DNA of 27,047 bases from Oscillospiraceae bacterium. Lineage in GTDB: Bacteria > Bacillota > Clostridia > Oscillospirales > Ruminococcaceae. The position numbers were made by a program, and so were the translations under genes. The notes beneath the pieces are model-generated. The model was not told the DNA's origin, did no database searches, and was given only the letters and a program-made list of their open reading frames with translations. Numbering within the stretch: position 1 is the stretch's first letter; every line of letters starts with the position of its first letter. The stretch spans positions 1-27,047 of the forward strand of contig DXWR01000204.1 in the NCBI GenBank assembly GCA_019416775.1. Direction: 5' to 3'. Below, piece after piece: positions 12,978 through 21,541 of this stretch.

Positions 12978-14030
12978 TTATCCCCGCCCTTCTTCCGCCA
13001 AACGGATCAGTTCCTCCAGCAATGCGGGAATGGGCAGTCCCCCGGCTTCCCGGAGCTTGGGATACATGGAAATGGAGGTAAAGCCCGGCAGGGTGTTGAT
13101 TTCATTGAGCACCGGACCGTGGTCGGTGACGAAAAAGTCCACCCGGCTCAACCCGCTGCACCCCATGGCCTGATAGGCCTTTACCGCCAATTGGCGGAGA
13201 GTTTTGGTGTCTTCCTCCGAGATCCGGGCGGGAATGAAAAGCTGGCTGTCGGGGTTTTGGTATTTGCCTTCAAAGTCGTAAAACTCGTTGGCGGACTGGA
13301 TTTCTCCCGGCATGGAGGGGTCGGGGTTGCGGTTGCCCAGCACGGCGCACTCCACCTCTTTGCCCACAATGGTCTCCTCCACGATCACCTTTTTGTCCTG
13401 CTCAAAGGCCAGGGCGATAGCTTTTTTTAATTCTTCCCGATTGGAGGCCTTGCTTACTCCCACGCTGGACCCGGCATTGGCGGGCTTGACAAACATAGGG
13501 TAGCCCAGCTTCTGCTCCATCTCTTCCAGCTTGGCGGAGAGATCCTCTCCCTGGCGGAGAGCCACAAACTTGGCCATGGGAATACCGGCCCGTTCCAGAA
13601 TGATGTGGGTGACTTCCTTATCCATGCAGTTGGCACTGGAGATGGTGTCGCACCCCACAAAGGGAATCCCCGCCAGTTGCAGCAGGCCCTGTACAGTGCC
13701 GTCCTCCCCGTTTTTGCCGTGAAGGGCCGGAATCACACAGTCGATGGGAATGATATCGTAGGCAGCATCCAGCAGGATCAATCCCCGGTGAAGCCGGTTG
13801 CAGCTGATAACGCAGTCGGTGAGAAACTCCTCGTTTTCCCAGCAGTTATGCTCAATGCGGTCGTAGTCGCCCTTGTAGTAATACACCGCCCCGTCCCGGG
13901 TAATGCCTACGGGATAGACATTGAACTTTTCAGTATCCAGATTGCGCAGTACCGTGGCGGCGCTGAGCAGGGAAATATCGTGCTCGCTGGAAACCCCTCC
14001 AAACAGCACGGCAATGTTTTTCTTTTCCAT
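12978..14030 (-). CDS. ddl: D-alanine--D-alanine ligase
   Basis: An ATP-grasp enzyme forming the D-Ala-D-Ala dipeptide of peptidoglycan, 350 aa. The N-terminus NIAVLFGGVSSEHDISLLSA (5-24) is diagnostic. PALHGKNGEDGTVQGLLQ binds the first D-Ala, and GYPMFVKPANAGSSVGVSK is the ATP-binding hairpin. The omega-loop segment reads EFYDFEGKY, like D-Ala-D-Ala ligases, not like VanA-type D-lactate ligases. RVDFF and LNEINTLPGFT carry Mg ligands. It is the first gene of the operon, with its promoter at 14078-14106. The ATG at 14030 has only a G-run (GGGGG) as a weak ribosome binding site. Confidence 0.96.
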   Translation of the reverse strand: MEKKNIAVLFGGVSSEHDISLLSAATVLRNLDTEKFNVYPVGITRDGAVYYYKGDYDRIEHNCWENEEFLTDCVISCNRLHRGLILLDAAYDIIPIDCVIPALHGKNGEDGTVQGLLQLAGIPFVGCDTISSANCMDKEVTHIILERAGIPMAKFVALRQGEDLSAKLEEMEQKLGYPMFVKPANAGSSVGVSKASNREELKKAIALAFEQDKKVIVEETIVGKEVECAVLGNRNPDPSMPGEIQSANEFYDFEGKYQNPDSQLFIPARISEEDTKTLRQLAVKAYQAMGCSGLSRVDFFVTDHGPVLNEINTLPGFTSISMYPKLREAGGLPIPALLEELIRLAEEGRG

Positions 14031-14077
14031 AATAAACCCCCAAAATCTTCTTTTCTAAGATGGGCATGCTTCTTGTT

Positions 14078-14106
14078 ATTATACTACACCCCGGCCCCGT
14101 TGGCAA
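14078..14106 (-). promoter_or_regulatory. Promoter of the ddl-murI-DUF1934-argS operon
   Basis: On the minus strand TTGCCA (14101-14106) and TATAAT (14078-14083) with a 17-nt spacer, leaving a ~45-nt leader. Confidence 0.75.
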
Positions 14107-14131
14107 TTCTTTTCCGGGGAAAAAACTTCCC

Positions 14132-14160
14132 TTGCTTCACATTCCGGGCTGTGCTATCAT
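14132..14160 (+). promoter_or_regulatory. Probable promoter of the EFR1 gene
   Basis: TTGCTT (14132-14137) and TATCAT (14155-14160) with a 17-nt spacer, divergent from the ddl promoter. The -35 match is weak. Confidence 0.5.
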
Positions 14161-14196
14161 AAAGCAAAACCCTCTCTTGCAGAAAGGAAGGACGCT

Positions 14197-14976
14197 ATGA
14201 TCTTCTACTTTACCGGCACCGGCAACAGCCGGTTTGCCGCCGATCTGTTAGTACAAAAGCTTTCAGACCAAGTGGTATCCTTAAACCAGGTGTTCCGTGA
14301 AAAACAGCCCTTAACCTTTTCTTCCCAATCTCCTTTTGTGGTGGTCAGCCCCATCTACGCCTGGCGGCTGCCCAAGCCGGTGGAGGACTTCTTATCTCAA
14401 GCAGAATTTACCGGCAGTTCCAAACTCTACCTGGTGGCCACCATGGGCGCTTCCTGCGGCGGCGCCGGGGCTTACGCCCAACAAAAACTGGCGGGAAAAT
14501 CCATAGACTATATGGGCTTAACCGGAATAGTGATGCCGGACAACTATCTAATCTCCTTCCAGATGCCCAGCCAACAGGAAGCCCTTTCCATCCTTCGGGC
14601 CGCTCTTCCCACCCTGGACCAAATCGCCCAAACCATCGCCGCTGAAAAGCCATTCCCCCAGCCGTCTGCCAAGATCCTGGGAAAATTGCTCTCCGGGGCA
14701 GTCAATTGGGGCTTCTCCCACTTTATGGCCAGCAGCAAATCCTTCACCGTTTCCCAAGACTGCATCCACTGCGGCCAATGTGCGGCAAATTGCCCTACCG
14801 GCAACATTGTGCTGCGGGAAGGCAAGGTGGAATTTGGGGATCGCTGTGCCTTCTGCTTGGGCTGCATTCACCGCTGTCCCGTCCACGCCATCGACTACAA
14901 AGGCAAAGGGAAAAAACACGGCTACTACCTCTGCCCTCCAAAGGACATGATTTTATCCCAAACCGAAAAAGAATAA
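14197..14976 (+). CDS. EFR1-family flavodoxin-like/ferredoxin protein
   Basis: A 259-aa cytosolic electron-transfer protein. The N-terminal flavodoxin-like fold begins MIFYFTGTGNSRFAA, the FMN phosphate-binding loop TGTGNS (6-11), followed by VVVSPIYAWRLPKPV (48-62) and ATMGASCGGAGAY (81-93). The C-terminus holds two [4Fe-4S] motifs: Cys189/192/195/199 (CIHCGQCAANCP) and Cys217/220/223/227 (CAFCLGCIHRCP). This FMN plus 2x[4Fe-4S] layout is that of EFR1 proteins of anaerobic Firmicutes; redox partners are unknown. AAAGGAAGG precedes the ATG. It stands alone between a divergent promoter and a bidirectional terminator. Confidence 0.92.
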   Translation: MIFYFTGTGNSRFAADLLVQKLSDQVVSLNQVFREKQPLTFSSQSPFVVVSPIYAWRLPKPVEDFLSQAEFTGSSKLYLVATMGASCGGAGAYAQQKLAGKSIDYMGLTGIVMPDNYLISFQMPSQQEALSILRAALPTLDQIAQTIAAEKPFPQPSAKILGKLLSGAVNWGFSHFMASSKSFTVSQDCIHCGQCAANCPTGNIVLREGKVEFGDRCAFCLGCIHRCPVHAIDYKGKGKKHGYYLCPPKDMILSQTEKE

Positions 14977-14978
14977 CA

Positions 14979-15015
14979 AAAAGCGGAGCGTTCTTGCAGG
15001 TTCGCTCCGCTTACT
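14979..15015. terminator. Bidirectional terminator between EFR1 and amidase genes
   Basis: AAGCGGAGCG (14981-14990) pairs with CGCTCCGCTT (15003-15012), with a 12-nt loop. T-rich sequence follows on the plus strand and an A-run lies on the other side. Confidence 0.85.
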
Positions 15016-15804
15016 TTATCCTGTGGTTTCCCGCCGGTCTTCCAGTGCACCGTTTTGGATCATCTGGTCCAAGGTGGTGGCAATGCCCTGGGCGGTGGCC
15101 TGGGCGTACTGCACCTGGCGCTGAGTGAACAGGGAATTGTCTTCCACATTGTCAATGTATCCCAGCTCCAGCAGACAGCTGGGCATAGAGGTGTGGGAGT
15201 TGACGTAGTAGTCCACGTTTACTTCCTCCCCGGCGCTGCCGCCCTTCACCCCCAAATTTTCTTGGATCCCCACCTGTTCCAAACGGGTCATAATATTGCT
15301 TCCCAAATACATCTCCCAGGTGTTCATGTCGTCGTCGATCCAGATCTCCACCCCGCCGGTGACCCCGTTGCCGCTGTTGCGGTGGACGCAGATGTACAGA
15401 TCGCAGTTGGTGCTTTCCGCAATGGCTACCCGCTCTTCCAAAGACAGGGTGGTATCGTCGGTGCGGGTCATTACTACACCGATGCCGATTTGGCGCAGCT
15501 CACGGCGAAGCAGCAAGGCAAAGGTCAGGTTGTCATCCTTTTCCACCCGCTGGGTCTCAAAGCAGGTGGCTCCGCTGTCCCTTCCCCCATGGCCGGCGTC
15601 GATGCAGACGGTGTACAGGGGATCTCCCGCAGCATTGCTGTAAAAGTTGGAATAGGTTTTTAGCTCCAGGTTCTTTCCGCCGGACAGATCTGCCTGGCTC
15701 ACCGCCCAAACTCCCACTGCCACCAGTCCTGCCATCAGGACTCCGATGAGAAAGAGGGCTGCGGGAAGCACCCAGGGCCGAAGCCGCCGTTTTTGTTTTG
15801 CCAT
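15016..15804 (-). CDS. N-acetylmuramoyl-L-alanine amidase (Amidase_3), membrane-anchored
   Basis: Cuts the bond between MurNAc and L-Ala in peptidoglycan; zinc enzyme, 262 aa. One N-terminal transmembrane segment (about 11-34) follows a basic stretch, so the catalytic domain is extracellular. Zinc ligands: His72 in IDAGHGGRDSG, Glu88 in RVEKDDN, His141 in CVHRNS. The catalytic Glu213 is in LLELGYIDN. The third-ligand motif is CVHRNS where SxHxNA is usual. No SH3 or LysM wall-binding domain is present. AAGGAG precedes the ATG. It is the last gene of the cluster, 27 nt after the half-binding-protein gene. Confidence 0.93.
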   Translation of the reverse strand: MAKQKRRLRPWVLPAALFLIGVLMAGLVAVGVWAVSQADLSGGKNLELKTYSNFYSNAAGDPLYTVCIDAGHGGRDSGATCFETQRVEKDDNLTFALLLRRELRQIGIGVVMTRTDDTTLSLEERVAIAESTNCDLYICVHRNSGNGVTGGVEIWIDDDMNTWEMYLGSNIMTRLEQVGIQENLGVKGGSAGEEVNVDYYVNSHTSMPSCLLELGYIDNVEDNSLFTQRQVQYAQATAQGIATTLDQMIQNGALEDRRETTG

Positions 15805-15831
15805 GATCGTGCTCCTTGGGATTGAATGAAA

Positions 15832-16413
15832 TTACGCTGCGGGTTGGGTTTGAGACAGGTCGCTGTCGGTGGAGGAGGTGGTCTCCTCCAGTTCATTGGG
15901 ATAGTTGCCCCACAGCTTCACCAACGTGCTGTAGTAACCGTCCCCCTGGGTGTCCGCCGGGAGCACCAGCACCTGGATGTTCTGAGCGGACAGCTGGGCC
16001 ATCTCCCCGGCGGGAATACTTTCGGTAGTGACCAGCAGGGTGTCGGAGAAACTGAGGATAGCATTGTAATCCGGATTGTGGGCGCTGCCCAGATGGTTTT
16101 GGGCCTTCATGCCGGGCGTGGTGTCGGTATCGTCCCCCACTCCAATGATGCAGTCTTCCAGCTTCAGCTGAATCAAGGTCTGGGTTGCCGTGGAATCCAG
16201 TACAATGATGTTTTCCGGTTTCTGCTCCAAGGTGATGCTCCCCACCACCACTGGATAGTCGGGAGCTTCCAACCTTCTTTCCGGTTCCAGTTCGGTTTGA
16301 CTGAACAACCGCACTCCAAACAAGATAAACAGGGCGATCAACGCCGCCAGCATGCACAGACAAATCACCAGCCAGCGGTATTTGGGATTGAACTTGAACT
16401 TTTTCTTTCCCAT
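15832..16413 (-). CDS. Membrane-anchored half of a class III periplasmic-binding-protein fold
   Basis: A 193-aa protein with a basic N-terminus, a transmembrane segment at 13-34 and an extracellular domain. Residues ~66-152 follow the N-terminal lobe of BtuF/FhuD-type binding proteins: PENIIVLDSTATQTLIQLKL, IIGVGDDTD, HNPDYNAILSFSDTLLVT and LSAQNIQVLVLPA. This is followed by a helix-like KLWGNYP at the position of the inter-lobe helix. The second lobe is absent; the chain ends in a Ser/Thr/Asp-rich tail. There is no lipobox. With one lobe it cannot form the usual ligand cleft, and no ABC transporter genes are nearby. It lies between the ATPase and amidase genes (12 and 18 nt gaps). The family match is by eye and the function is unknown. 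Confidence 0.7.
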   Translation of the reverse strand: MGKKKFKFNPKYRWLVICLCMLAALIALFILFGVRLFSQTELEPERRLEAPDYPVVVGSITLEQKPENIIVLDSTATQTLIQLKLEDCIIGVGDDTDTTPGMKAQNHLGSAHNPDYNAILSFSDTLLVTTESIPAGEMAQLSAQNIQVLVLPADTQGDGYYSTLVKLWGNYPNELEETTSSTDSDLSQTQPAA

Positions 16414-16425
16414 GACCGTCCCCCC

Positions 16426-17697
16426 TTATTCTGCGCTCAAGCCCATGGCCAAGCGGCTTTCCAACTGATCCACATACTGCCGGGCCACCCGGCCGCTGCG
16501 GCTACCCTTCCGAGTAGCAAAACGGTTGGCACCCTTGCGCAGGGTCTCTTCGTCCAACTGAATTCCTCGGTCAGCAGCCAGGGCCAGCACTATGTCGGCG
16601 TACTCCTGAGGGGTAGGCTTCATGTAGGTGAGCACTAAACCGAACCGGTCGGACAGACTGGCTGCCTCATCCCGAGTATCGCTGGCATGAATCTCGCTGC
16701 CCTCCCGGCTGGTGAAAGTTTCCTTAATCAAATGCCGCCGGTTGGTGGTGGCATAGATCAAGGCGTTGTCCGGCATGCCGGAAAGGCTGCCTTCCAGCAC
16801 CGCCTTTAGGGTGTTAAAGTTGGCGTCGCTTTCCTCAAAGGTCAAATCGTCGATAAATAGGATAAACTTCATAGGCAGGGTGCGGATGGTACGCAGCACT
16901 CCTGCCAGAGAGCTGATGTCCTCCTTGGAAATCTGAATCATCCGCAGCCCCATCTGATGGTAGTCGTGAAGCAGGGCCCGCACCGAGGTGGACTTGCCGG
17001 TACCTCGGTCGCCGTAAAGCAGCACATGATGGGCGGGCTGGCCGTGGAGGAAGCTGAGAGTATTGTCCAACAGCTTCTGCTTTTGAGTTTCATACTTTTT
17101 TAAGGCTGAGAGAGGGGCCGCATGGAACTGCTTTACCGGCACAATTTTGCCGTCCTCCAACGCAAAGGCGTAGTATTTGCAGTACACCCCCACCCCGTTT
17201 TTGGCGTGGTGGTCCGCAAAGGTAGCCAGATGTTCCCCCCACCGATCCAAAAGCTGGTACCGGCAGTGTTCCGGGCAAAATTCTGCCAGAGACTGGATCA
17301 GCTCCTGCTGGGCGGGAAACGCCTGGATCAGCAATTTCTTCACCTGGCTGGCCTGCAGCCGGGAAAGCCGCCAGCAGGCGTCCAGATCGTAGGCGGCGGC
17401 CTGTTTCAGCAGAGGGGGCAAGGTGTCGAACTGCCCCCGGGCACAGGCCAGAGTGAAAATATTTTCATCCTGCAACACCCGGTCGAAGAGGTAATCGGGA
17501 AAGCTTCCGGACTGCTCGTGGGCGAACAAAGCGGAACAGAACCGGCTGTACTGCTCCAACGCGGCAGAAAAGTTCGGATTAGGCTGCTGAGTTTGAGCCA
17601 TCAAGGAAAGCAGAGCTGCCACCGGAGGCAGGGAACGGATCTGAGTATATAAAGTCATGCCTTCCAGCCGGAGAGCAAGCTGCGTCATGGATTCCAT
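16426..17697 (-). CDS. DUF815 AAA-type ATPase
   Basis: A 423-aa cytosolic ATP-binding protein. Residues 1-220 are a helical N-terminal region. The AAA core has Walker A GDRGTGKS (229-236), Walker B FILFIDDLTFE (278-288) and a sensor-1-like ALIYATTNRRHL. A Ser/Arg segment SRSGRVARQY lies near the C-terminus (the sensor-2 area). This matches DUF815, a family of DnaA/RuvB-like ATPases with no settled role. The ATG at 17697 has AAGGAT 9 nt upstream; a second in-frame ATG three codons on has no better signal. It is the first gene of the cluster with the half-binding-protein and amidase genes. The promoter is at 17735-17763. Confidence 0.9.
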   Translation of the reverse strand: MESMTQLALRLEGMTLYTQIRSLPPVAALLSLMAQTQQPNPNFSAALEQYSRFCSALFAHEQSGSFPDYLFDRVLQDENIFTLACARGQFDTLPPLLKQAAAYDLDACWRLSRLQASQVKKLLIQAFPAQQELIQSLAEFCPEHCRYQLLDRWGEHLATFADHHAKNGVGVYCKYYAFALEDGKIVPVKQFHAAPLSALKKYETQKQKLLDNTLSFLHGQPAHHVLLYGDRGTGKSTSVRALLHDYHQMGLRMIQISKEDISSLAGVLRTIRTLPMKFILFIDDLTFEESDANFNTLKAVLEGSLSGMPDNALIYATTNRRHLIKETFTSREGSEIHASDTRDEAASLSDRFGLVLTYMKPTPQEYADIVLALAADRGIQLDEETLRKGANRFATRKGSRSGRVARQYVDQLESRLAMGLSAE

Positions 17698-17734
17698 CGC
17701 AATCGCATCCTTAGTTGAAATTTATTGTCTCCTT

Positions 17735-17763
17735 ATTGTACCTGATTTTGAGGGGAAATGCAA
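17735..17763 (-). promoter_or_regulatory. Promoter of the DUF815/half-PBP/amidase operon
   Basis: On the minus strand TTGCAT (17758-17763) and TACAAT (17735-17740) with a 17-nt spacer, about 35 nt before the start codon. Confidence 0.7.
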
Positions 17764-17818
17764 TTTTGAATTTTACTGATTTTGTAACAGTTTGGCGAAA
17801 GAAACCGGGCAGAATAGC

Positions 17819-17858
17819 AAAAAAGAGAGCCGCCCGTCCCATTACGGAACCAGGCGGC
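17819..17858 (-). terminator. Terminator of the DUF2975/HTH operon
   Basis: GCCGCC (17829-17834) pairs with GGCGGC (17853-17858). On the minus strand the stem is followed by TCTCTTTTTT (17819-17828). Confidence 0.8.
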
Positions 17859-17884
17859 CCAAAGGAGAAAGAAATTCGGGGTGT

Positions 17885-18103
17885 CTAATCCAATTCTGTC
17901 TCGTCGGGGCGATACTCCAACAGATCCCCCGGGGTACAGCTTAAAATCCGGCAGAGCTTATCCAAAGTGGAAAACCGGATGGCTTTGCCGTGGTTGTTTT
18001 TCAGGATGGAAAGATTGGCCGGGGTGATCCCCAAACGCTTGGCCAGTTCCCCGGAGGAGATCTTCCGCTTGGCCATCATCACATCCAAATTGACGATAAT
18101 CAT
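17885..18103 (-). CDS. Cro/C1-type HTH regulator (YozG-like)
   Basis: A 72-aa DNA-binding protein that is almost only a helix-turn-helix domain: SSGELAKRLGITPANLSILK forms the core (16-35), followed by KAIRFSTLDKLCRILSCTPGDLLEY. AGGAGGGG lies upstream of the ATG at 18103. It is 12 nt after the DUF2975 gene. This pairing of a small regulator with a DUF2975 membrane protein is common in Firmicutes. It probably controls its own operon, but no operator can be defined here. Confidence 0.92.
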   Translation of the reverse strand: MIIVNLDVMMAKRKISSGELAKRLGITPANLSILKNNHGKAIRFSTLDKLCRILSCTPGDLLEYRPDETELD

Positions 18104-18115
18104 CCTTTCCCCTCC

Positions 18116-18616
18116 TTAAATGGTCAAATCGTTTTCCAGCTTGTATTCCACTGCCCGGCGGTACAGCTCGCTGAGCACCCGCACCCCAGCGCCCAGCAGC
18201 AGAAAAGCCGCCGCCCCCAGCAGGGACAGGAAAAAGGTAAAGACTACCTGCATCCCGGCCCCGAAAAACAGGGCCACACAGATGCCCAAAAAACAAAGTC
18301 CGATTCCCCACAAACACCAGGCGCAGCGATGAAGAGGGTCCACGTTTTCCATGACAAAGCAGTTTCCTTCCTTTAACCGCCGGAAAATGCCAATCAGCTG
18401 CCACAACAGCAGGCAACAGCAAATCCCGCAAAGCCAGGCCAGCCCCACAATGGCCAACACAGGCAGGACCACTGGGTTGGGCTGACCAAACAGCTCGTGC
18501 ATTTCCAGCCCCACCCACACCGCGGTAGCTAACAGGGTCAAAATTCCCAAGGGCAGCAGAACCCACAGCAGATGGTACACTGCTGAAGCCAAACTGTTCT
18601 TTCCAATGATTTTCAT
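18116..18616 (-). CDS. DUF2975 integral membrane protein
   Basis: A 166-aa protein with four predicted transmembrane helices (about 12-36, 47-74, 100-120, 122-146). A charged cytosolic loop carries RLKEGNCFVMENVDPLHR, the conserved 'G..F...N...L+' pattern of DUF2975 (YoaS-like). It is Cys-rich within helix 2 (GICCCLLLW). The family has no established function but is usually co-transcribed with a YozG-like HTH gene, as here. The promoter is at 18648-18676. Confidence 0.85.
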   Translation of the reverse strand: MKIIGKNSLASAVYHLLWVLLPLGILTLLATAVWVGLEMHELFGQPNPVVLPVLAIVGLAWLCGICCCLLLWQLIGIFRRLKEGNCFVMENVDPLHRCAWCLWGIGLCFLGICVALFFGAGMQVVFTFFLSLLGAAAFLLLGAGVRVLSELYRRAVEYKLENDLTI

Positions 18617-18647
18617 ATCCCATCATCTCCTGACTATCATTGCCCTC

Positions 18648-18676
18648 AGTATACCACCGTGTTCCTCGGAAGTCAA
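18648..18676 (-). promoter_or_regulatory. Promoter of the DUF2975/HTH operon
   Basis: On the minus strand TTGACT (18671-18676) and TATACT (18648-18653) with a 17-nt spacer, about 32 nt before the start. Confidence 0.75.
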
Positions 18677-18722
18677 TAAATTTATATCGAAAAACAGATA
18701 TTTTCTTCCGAACAAGCAGAAA

Positions 18723-18748
18723 CTCCCCTGCCTCGAAAGACAGGGGAG
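18723..18748 (-). terminator. Terminator of glgP
   Basis: CTCCCCTG (18723-18730) pairs with CAGGGGAG (18741-18748), with a 10-nt loop. The minus-strand tail GTTTCTG is a weak T-tract, so termination may be partial. Confidence 0.65.
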
Positions 18749-18784
18749 CAATTCTCAGAAAAATCAGCTGTGCTGATGTTTCGT

Positions 18785-21211
18785 TTACTTGGTGATGCGC
18801 TTGGTATTCCAGATGTTGTCGGAATATTCCATCACAGCCCGGTCGCTGCTGAACAGGCCGGCCTTGGCGATGTTCACCAGGCTCATGTTGGTGAACTTCG
18901 TCTTATCCTTAAAGACTTCGCCTACCTTCTTCTGGGCTTCCACATAGCTGCGGAAGTCGGCCAGGATCATGTAAGCGTCGGCCACGCCGTAGTTGTTGGT
19001 CAGCAGGCTCTTGTAGATGTCGTCGAACCGGCTGCCCAGTTCGCCATTGATCAGCATATCCAACACAGCCTTCAGCTCGGGGTCGTTGTTGTAATACTGG
19101 GTGGGATCGTAGCCTTGACGCCACAGATTATCCACTTCGTCGCTCTTCAAGCCGAACAGGAAGATGTTGTCGTCACCCACCTGTTCGTGGATTTCCACGT
19201 TGGCGCCATCCAAGGTACCCAGGGTCACTGCGCCGTTGATCATCAGCTTCATGTTGCCGGTGCCGGAAGCTTCCTTACCGGCAATAGAGATCTGCTCGGA
19301 AATATCGGCAGCGGGAATGATGATCTCTGCCAGGCTCACCCGGTAATCCTCGATAAAGACCACCTTCAGCTTTTCCTGGAGATCGGGATCGTTGTTGATC
19401 AGGTTAGCCACGGAGCAGATCAACCGGATAATCTGTTTTGCCATCAGGTAGCCGGCACTGGCCTTCGCAGCAAAGATAAAGGTTCGGGGTGTGACATCCA
19501 TGGTGGGGTTGGCCTTCAGCTGACGGTACATATACAGAATGTTCAGCACATTCAGCAGCTGGCGCTTGTACTCGTGGAGCCGCTTGACCTGTACGTCGAA
19601 CAGGCTGTTGGGATCCACCTTGACGCCGTTGTGTTCGGCGATATAGGCGCACAGACGCTTCTTGTTGGCCAGCTTCACCCGGCGCAGTTCTGCCAGAACC
19701 GTCTTGTTGTCGTAGCAGTCCATGAACTTTTCCAGGTTGTTGGCGTCGTCCAAGAAGCTGTCGCCGATATACTTTTTCAGCAGCTCGGTCAAGCCCGGGT
19801 TGGACTGGCACAGCCAGCGGCGGTAAGCAATGCCGTTAGTGACGTTGGTGAACTTATCGGGAGTAATGTGATAGTAATCGTGGAAGATGGAGTTAACGAG
19901 GATCTCGCTGTGGAGCTTGGAAACGCCATTGACCTTGTGAACACAGGCCAAGCAGAGGTTTGCCATCCGCACTTCTCCATTGGCAATGATGGCCATATAG
20001 TTGATCTTGGCTTCGTCGTTGCCGTAAACCTGGTGAAGCTGGATCAGCAGCCGGCGGTTGATTTCGCAGACCAACTGATAGATCCGGGGCAGCTGTTCTT
20101 TGAACAGGTATTCCGGCCAGCGTTCCAGCGCTTCGCTCATGACGGTGTGGTTGGTGTAAGCCAGCACCTTGCCGGTGATTTCCCAAGCCTTATCCCAATC
20201 GTAGCTGAAGTCGTCCAGCAGGATCCGCATCAGTTCGGGCACGCAGAGAGCCGGGTGGGTGTCGTTGATGTGCACGGCCACATGCTCTGCCAGTTCGTCC
20301 ATATTGTCGTAGTAACGGTTGTACCGGGCAATGATGCTCTGCAGAGAAGCGCTGACCATCAAATACTGCTGCTTCAAGCGCAGAGTCTTGCCTTCCAGAT
20401 GGTCGTCGGCCGGGTAGAGCACCTTGGAGATGGCTTCCGCCATGGTATTTTCTTCCAAAGCCCGGACATAATCGCCCCGGGAGAAAGCCGCCATATCAAT
20501 GCTTCTGGGGCTGGTGGCGCTCCACAGGGTCAGTTTGTTTACTGCATTGGTGTTGTAGCCGGAAATCAGCATATCGTAGGGAACGGCGATGACGTCGCTG
20601 GTGTCGGAGTAGCTCACCTTCATCTTGCCGTTTTCGTCGGTGTACTCATGCACATTGCCGCCGAAATGCACGGTGTAGGTTTCGTCTTTCCGGGGAATCA
20701 GCCACACGTCCCCCAGATTGAGCCAGTCGTCGGGGTATTCCATCTGCCAGCCGTCCACAATCTTCTGCTTGAAGATGCCGAACTCATACCGGATGGAAAA
20801 GCCGGTGCAGGGGATGGACAGGGTGGTGGCGGAGTCCATGTAGCAGCTGGCCAGACGGCCCAGGCCGCCGTTGCCCAAACCTGCGTCGGGTTCCATGGCG
20901 TACAGATCCTTCAGATCCACCTTGACTTCCTTCAGGGCATCCCGGAATACATCCTCCAGGCCCAAGTTGAACAGGTTGTTGTGCAGGCTGGTACCCACCA
21001 GAAACTCCATGGAAATGTAGTAGACCTGCTTTGCTTTTTTGCCTTCGTACTGATCGCAGAAGGTCTGGCGCTTTTTGGCCAGCATATCCCGTACCACCAG
21101 GCAGGTTGCCTTGAACACCTGGGTGTTGGTGGCTTCCTTCAGATAGCAGCCGAAATGGCGCTGACACTTATCGTCCAGAAGCGTAAAAATTTGCTCTTTG
21201 CTGATACTCAC
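18785..21211 (-). CDS. glgP: Glycogen/maltodextrin phosphorylase
   Basis: Releases glucose-1-phosphate from alpha-1,4-glucan ends; GT35 family, PLP-dependent, cytosolic, 808 aa as expected. N-terminal landmarks: YYISMEFLVGTSLHNNL and DAGLGNGGLGRLASCYMDS. The PLP lysine is Lys655 in EASGTGNMKLMINGA, followed by GTLDGANVEI. AKASAGYLMAKQIIRLI is the sugar-phosphate region. The start is a GTG with GGAGGG 6 nt upstream. No N-terminal allosteric extension like that of animal phosphorylase is seen. It is divergent from a GH13 hydrolase gene, which together would degrade glycogen or maltodextrins. Confidence 0.97.
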   Translation of the reverse strand: MSISKEQIFTLLDDKCQRHFGCYLKEATNTQVFKATCLVVRDMLAKKRQTFCDQYEGKKAKQVYYISMEFLVGTSLHNNLFNLGLEDVFRDALKEVKVDLKDLYAMEPDAGLGNGGLGRLASCYMDSATTLSIPCTGFSIRYEFGIFKQKIVDGWQMEYPDDWLNLGDVWLIPRKDETYTVHFGGNVHEYTDENGKMKVSYSDTSDVIAVPYDMLISGYNTNAVNKLTLWSATSPRSIDMAAFSRGDYVRALEENTMAEAISKVLYPADDHLEGKTLRLKQQYLMVSASLQSIIARYNRYYDNMDELAEHVAVHINDTHPALCVPELMRILLDDFSYDWDKAWEITGKVLAYTNHTVMSEALERWPEYLFKEQLPRIYQLVCEINRRLLIQLHQVYGNDEAKINYMAIIANGEVRMANLCLACVHKVNGVSKLHSEILVNSIFHDYYHITPDKFTNVTNGIAYRRWLCQSNPGLTELLKKYIGDSFLDDANNLEKFMDCYDNKTVLAELRRVKLANKKRLCAYIAEHNGVKVDPNSLFDVQVKRLHEYKRQLLNVLNILYMYRQLKANPTMDVTPRTFIFAAKASAGYLMAKQIIRLICSVANLINNDPDLQEKLKVVFIEDYRVSLAEIIIPAADISEQISIAGKEASGTGNMKLMINGAVTLGTLDGANVEIHEQVGDDNIFLFGLKSDEVDNLWRQGYDPTQYYNNDPELKAVLDMLINGELGSRFDDIYKSLLTNNYGVADAYMILADFRSYVEAQKKVGEVFKDKTKFTNMSLVNIAKAGLFSSDRAVMEYSDNIWNTKRITK

Positions 21212-21325
21212 TTGTTTCCCTCCATAGTTTTGAATACTGTCATACCCCAGCGCAGAAAGGCATACTGCCGGGGGAAAATGGATTTGTCCAGCGGCAGTGC
21301 CGCTTGTGAGGTTTAACCTTTCCTT

Positions 21326-21354
21326 ATGATACTAAATCGAGGCATAGAATTCAA
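21326..21354 (-). promoter_or_regulatory. Promoter of glgP
   Basis: On the minus strand TTGAAT (21349-21354) and TATCAT (21326-21331) with a 17-nt spacer. The leader is about 110 nt and contains a small GCGGC/GCCGC hairpin. The whole divergent gap 21212-21627 is AT-rich; beyond the two promoters and this hairpin I see no gene or clear catabolite-repression site in it. Confidence 0.6.
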
Positions 21355-21541
21355 GCGGCAACTGTCGTCTTTTAAAAAAGTTGTAACCATCACCAGAATA
21401 AGTTCCTAAATCTTGTGGATTTTATCTTATATTTTGGCATTTTGCCATCCAATTCCTGGAAAAGGAAGAAACCCTTGATTATGTTTGATGTTTTTTGACC
21501 GATTTTGCTCATTCGACTCTCCTCTTTTTCTATGAAATTGG

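Noticed and set aside
12978..14030. VanA-type D-Ala-D-Lac ligase
   Set aside because: The omega-loop EFYDFEGKY matches D-Ala-D-Ala ligases and no vanH/vanX-like genes are adjacent.
18770..21316. 848-aa open frame on the plus strand
   Set aside because: It is antisense to glgP, lacks any recognisable domain, and reflects codon bias of the real gene; no ribosome binding site or promoter supports it.
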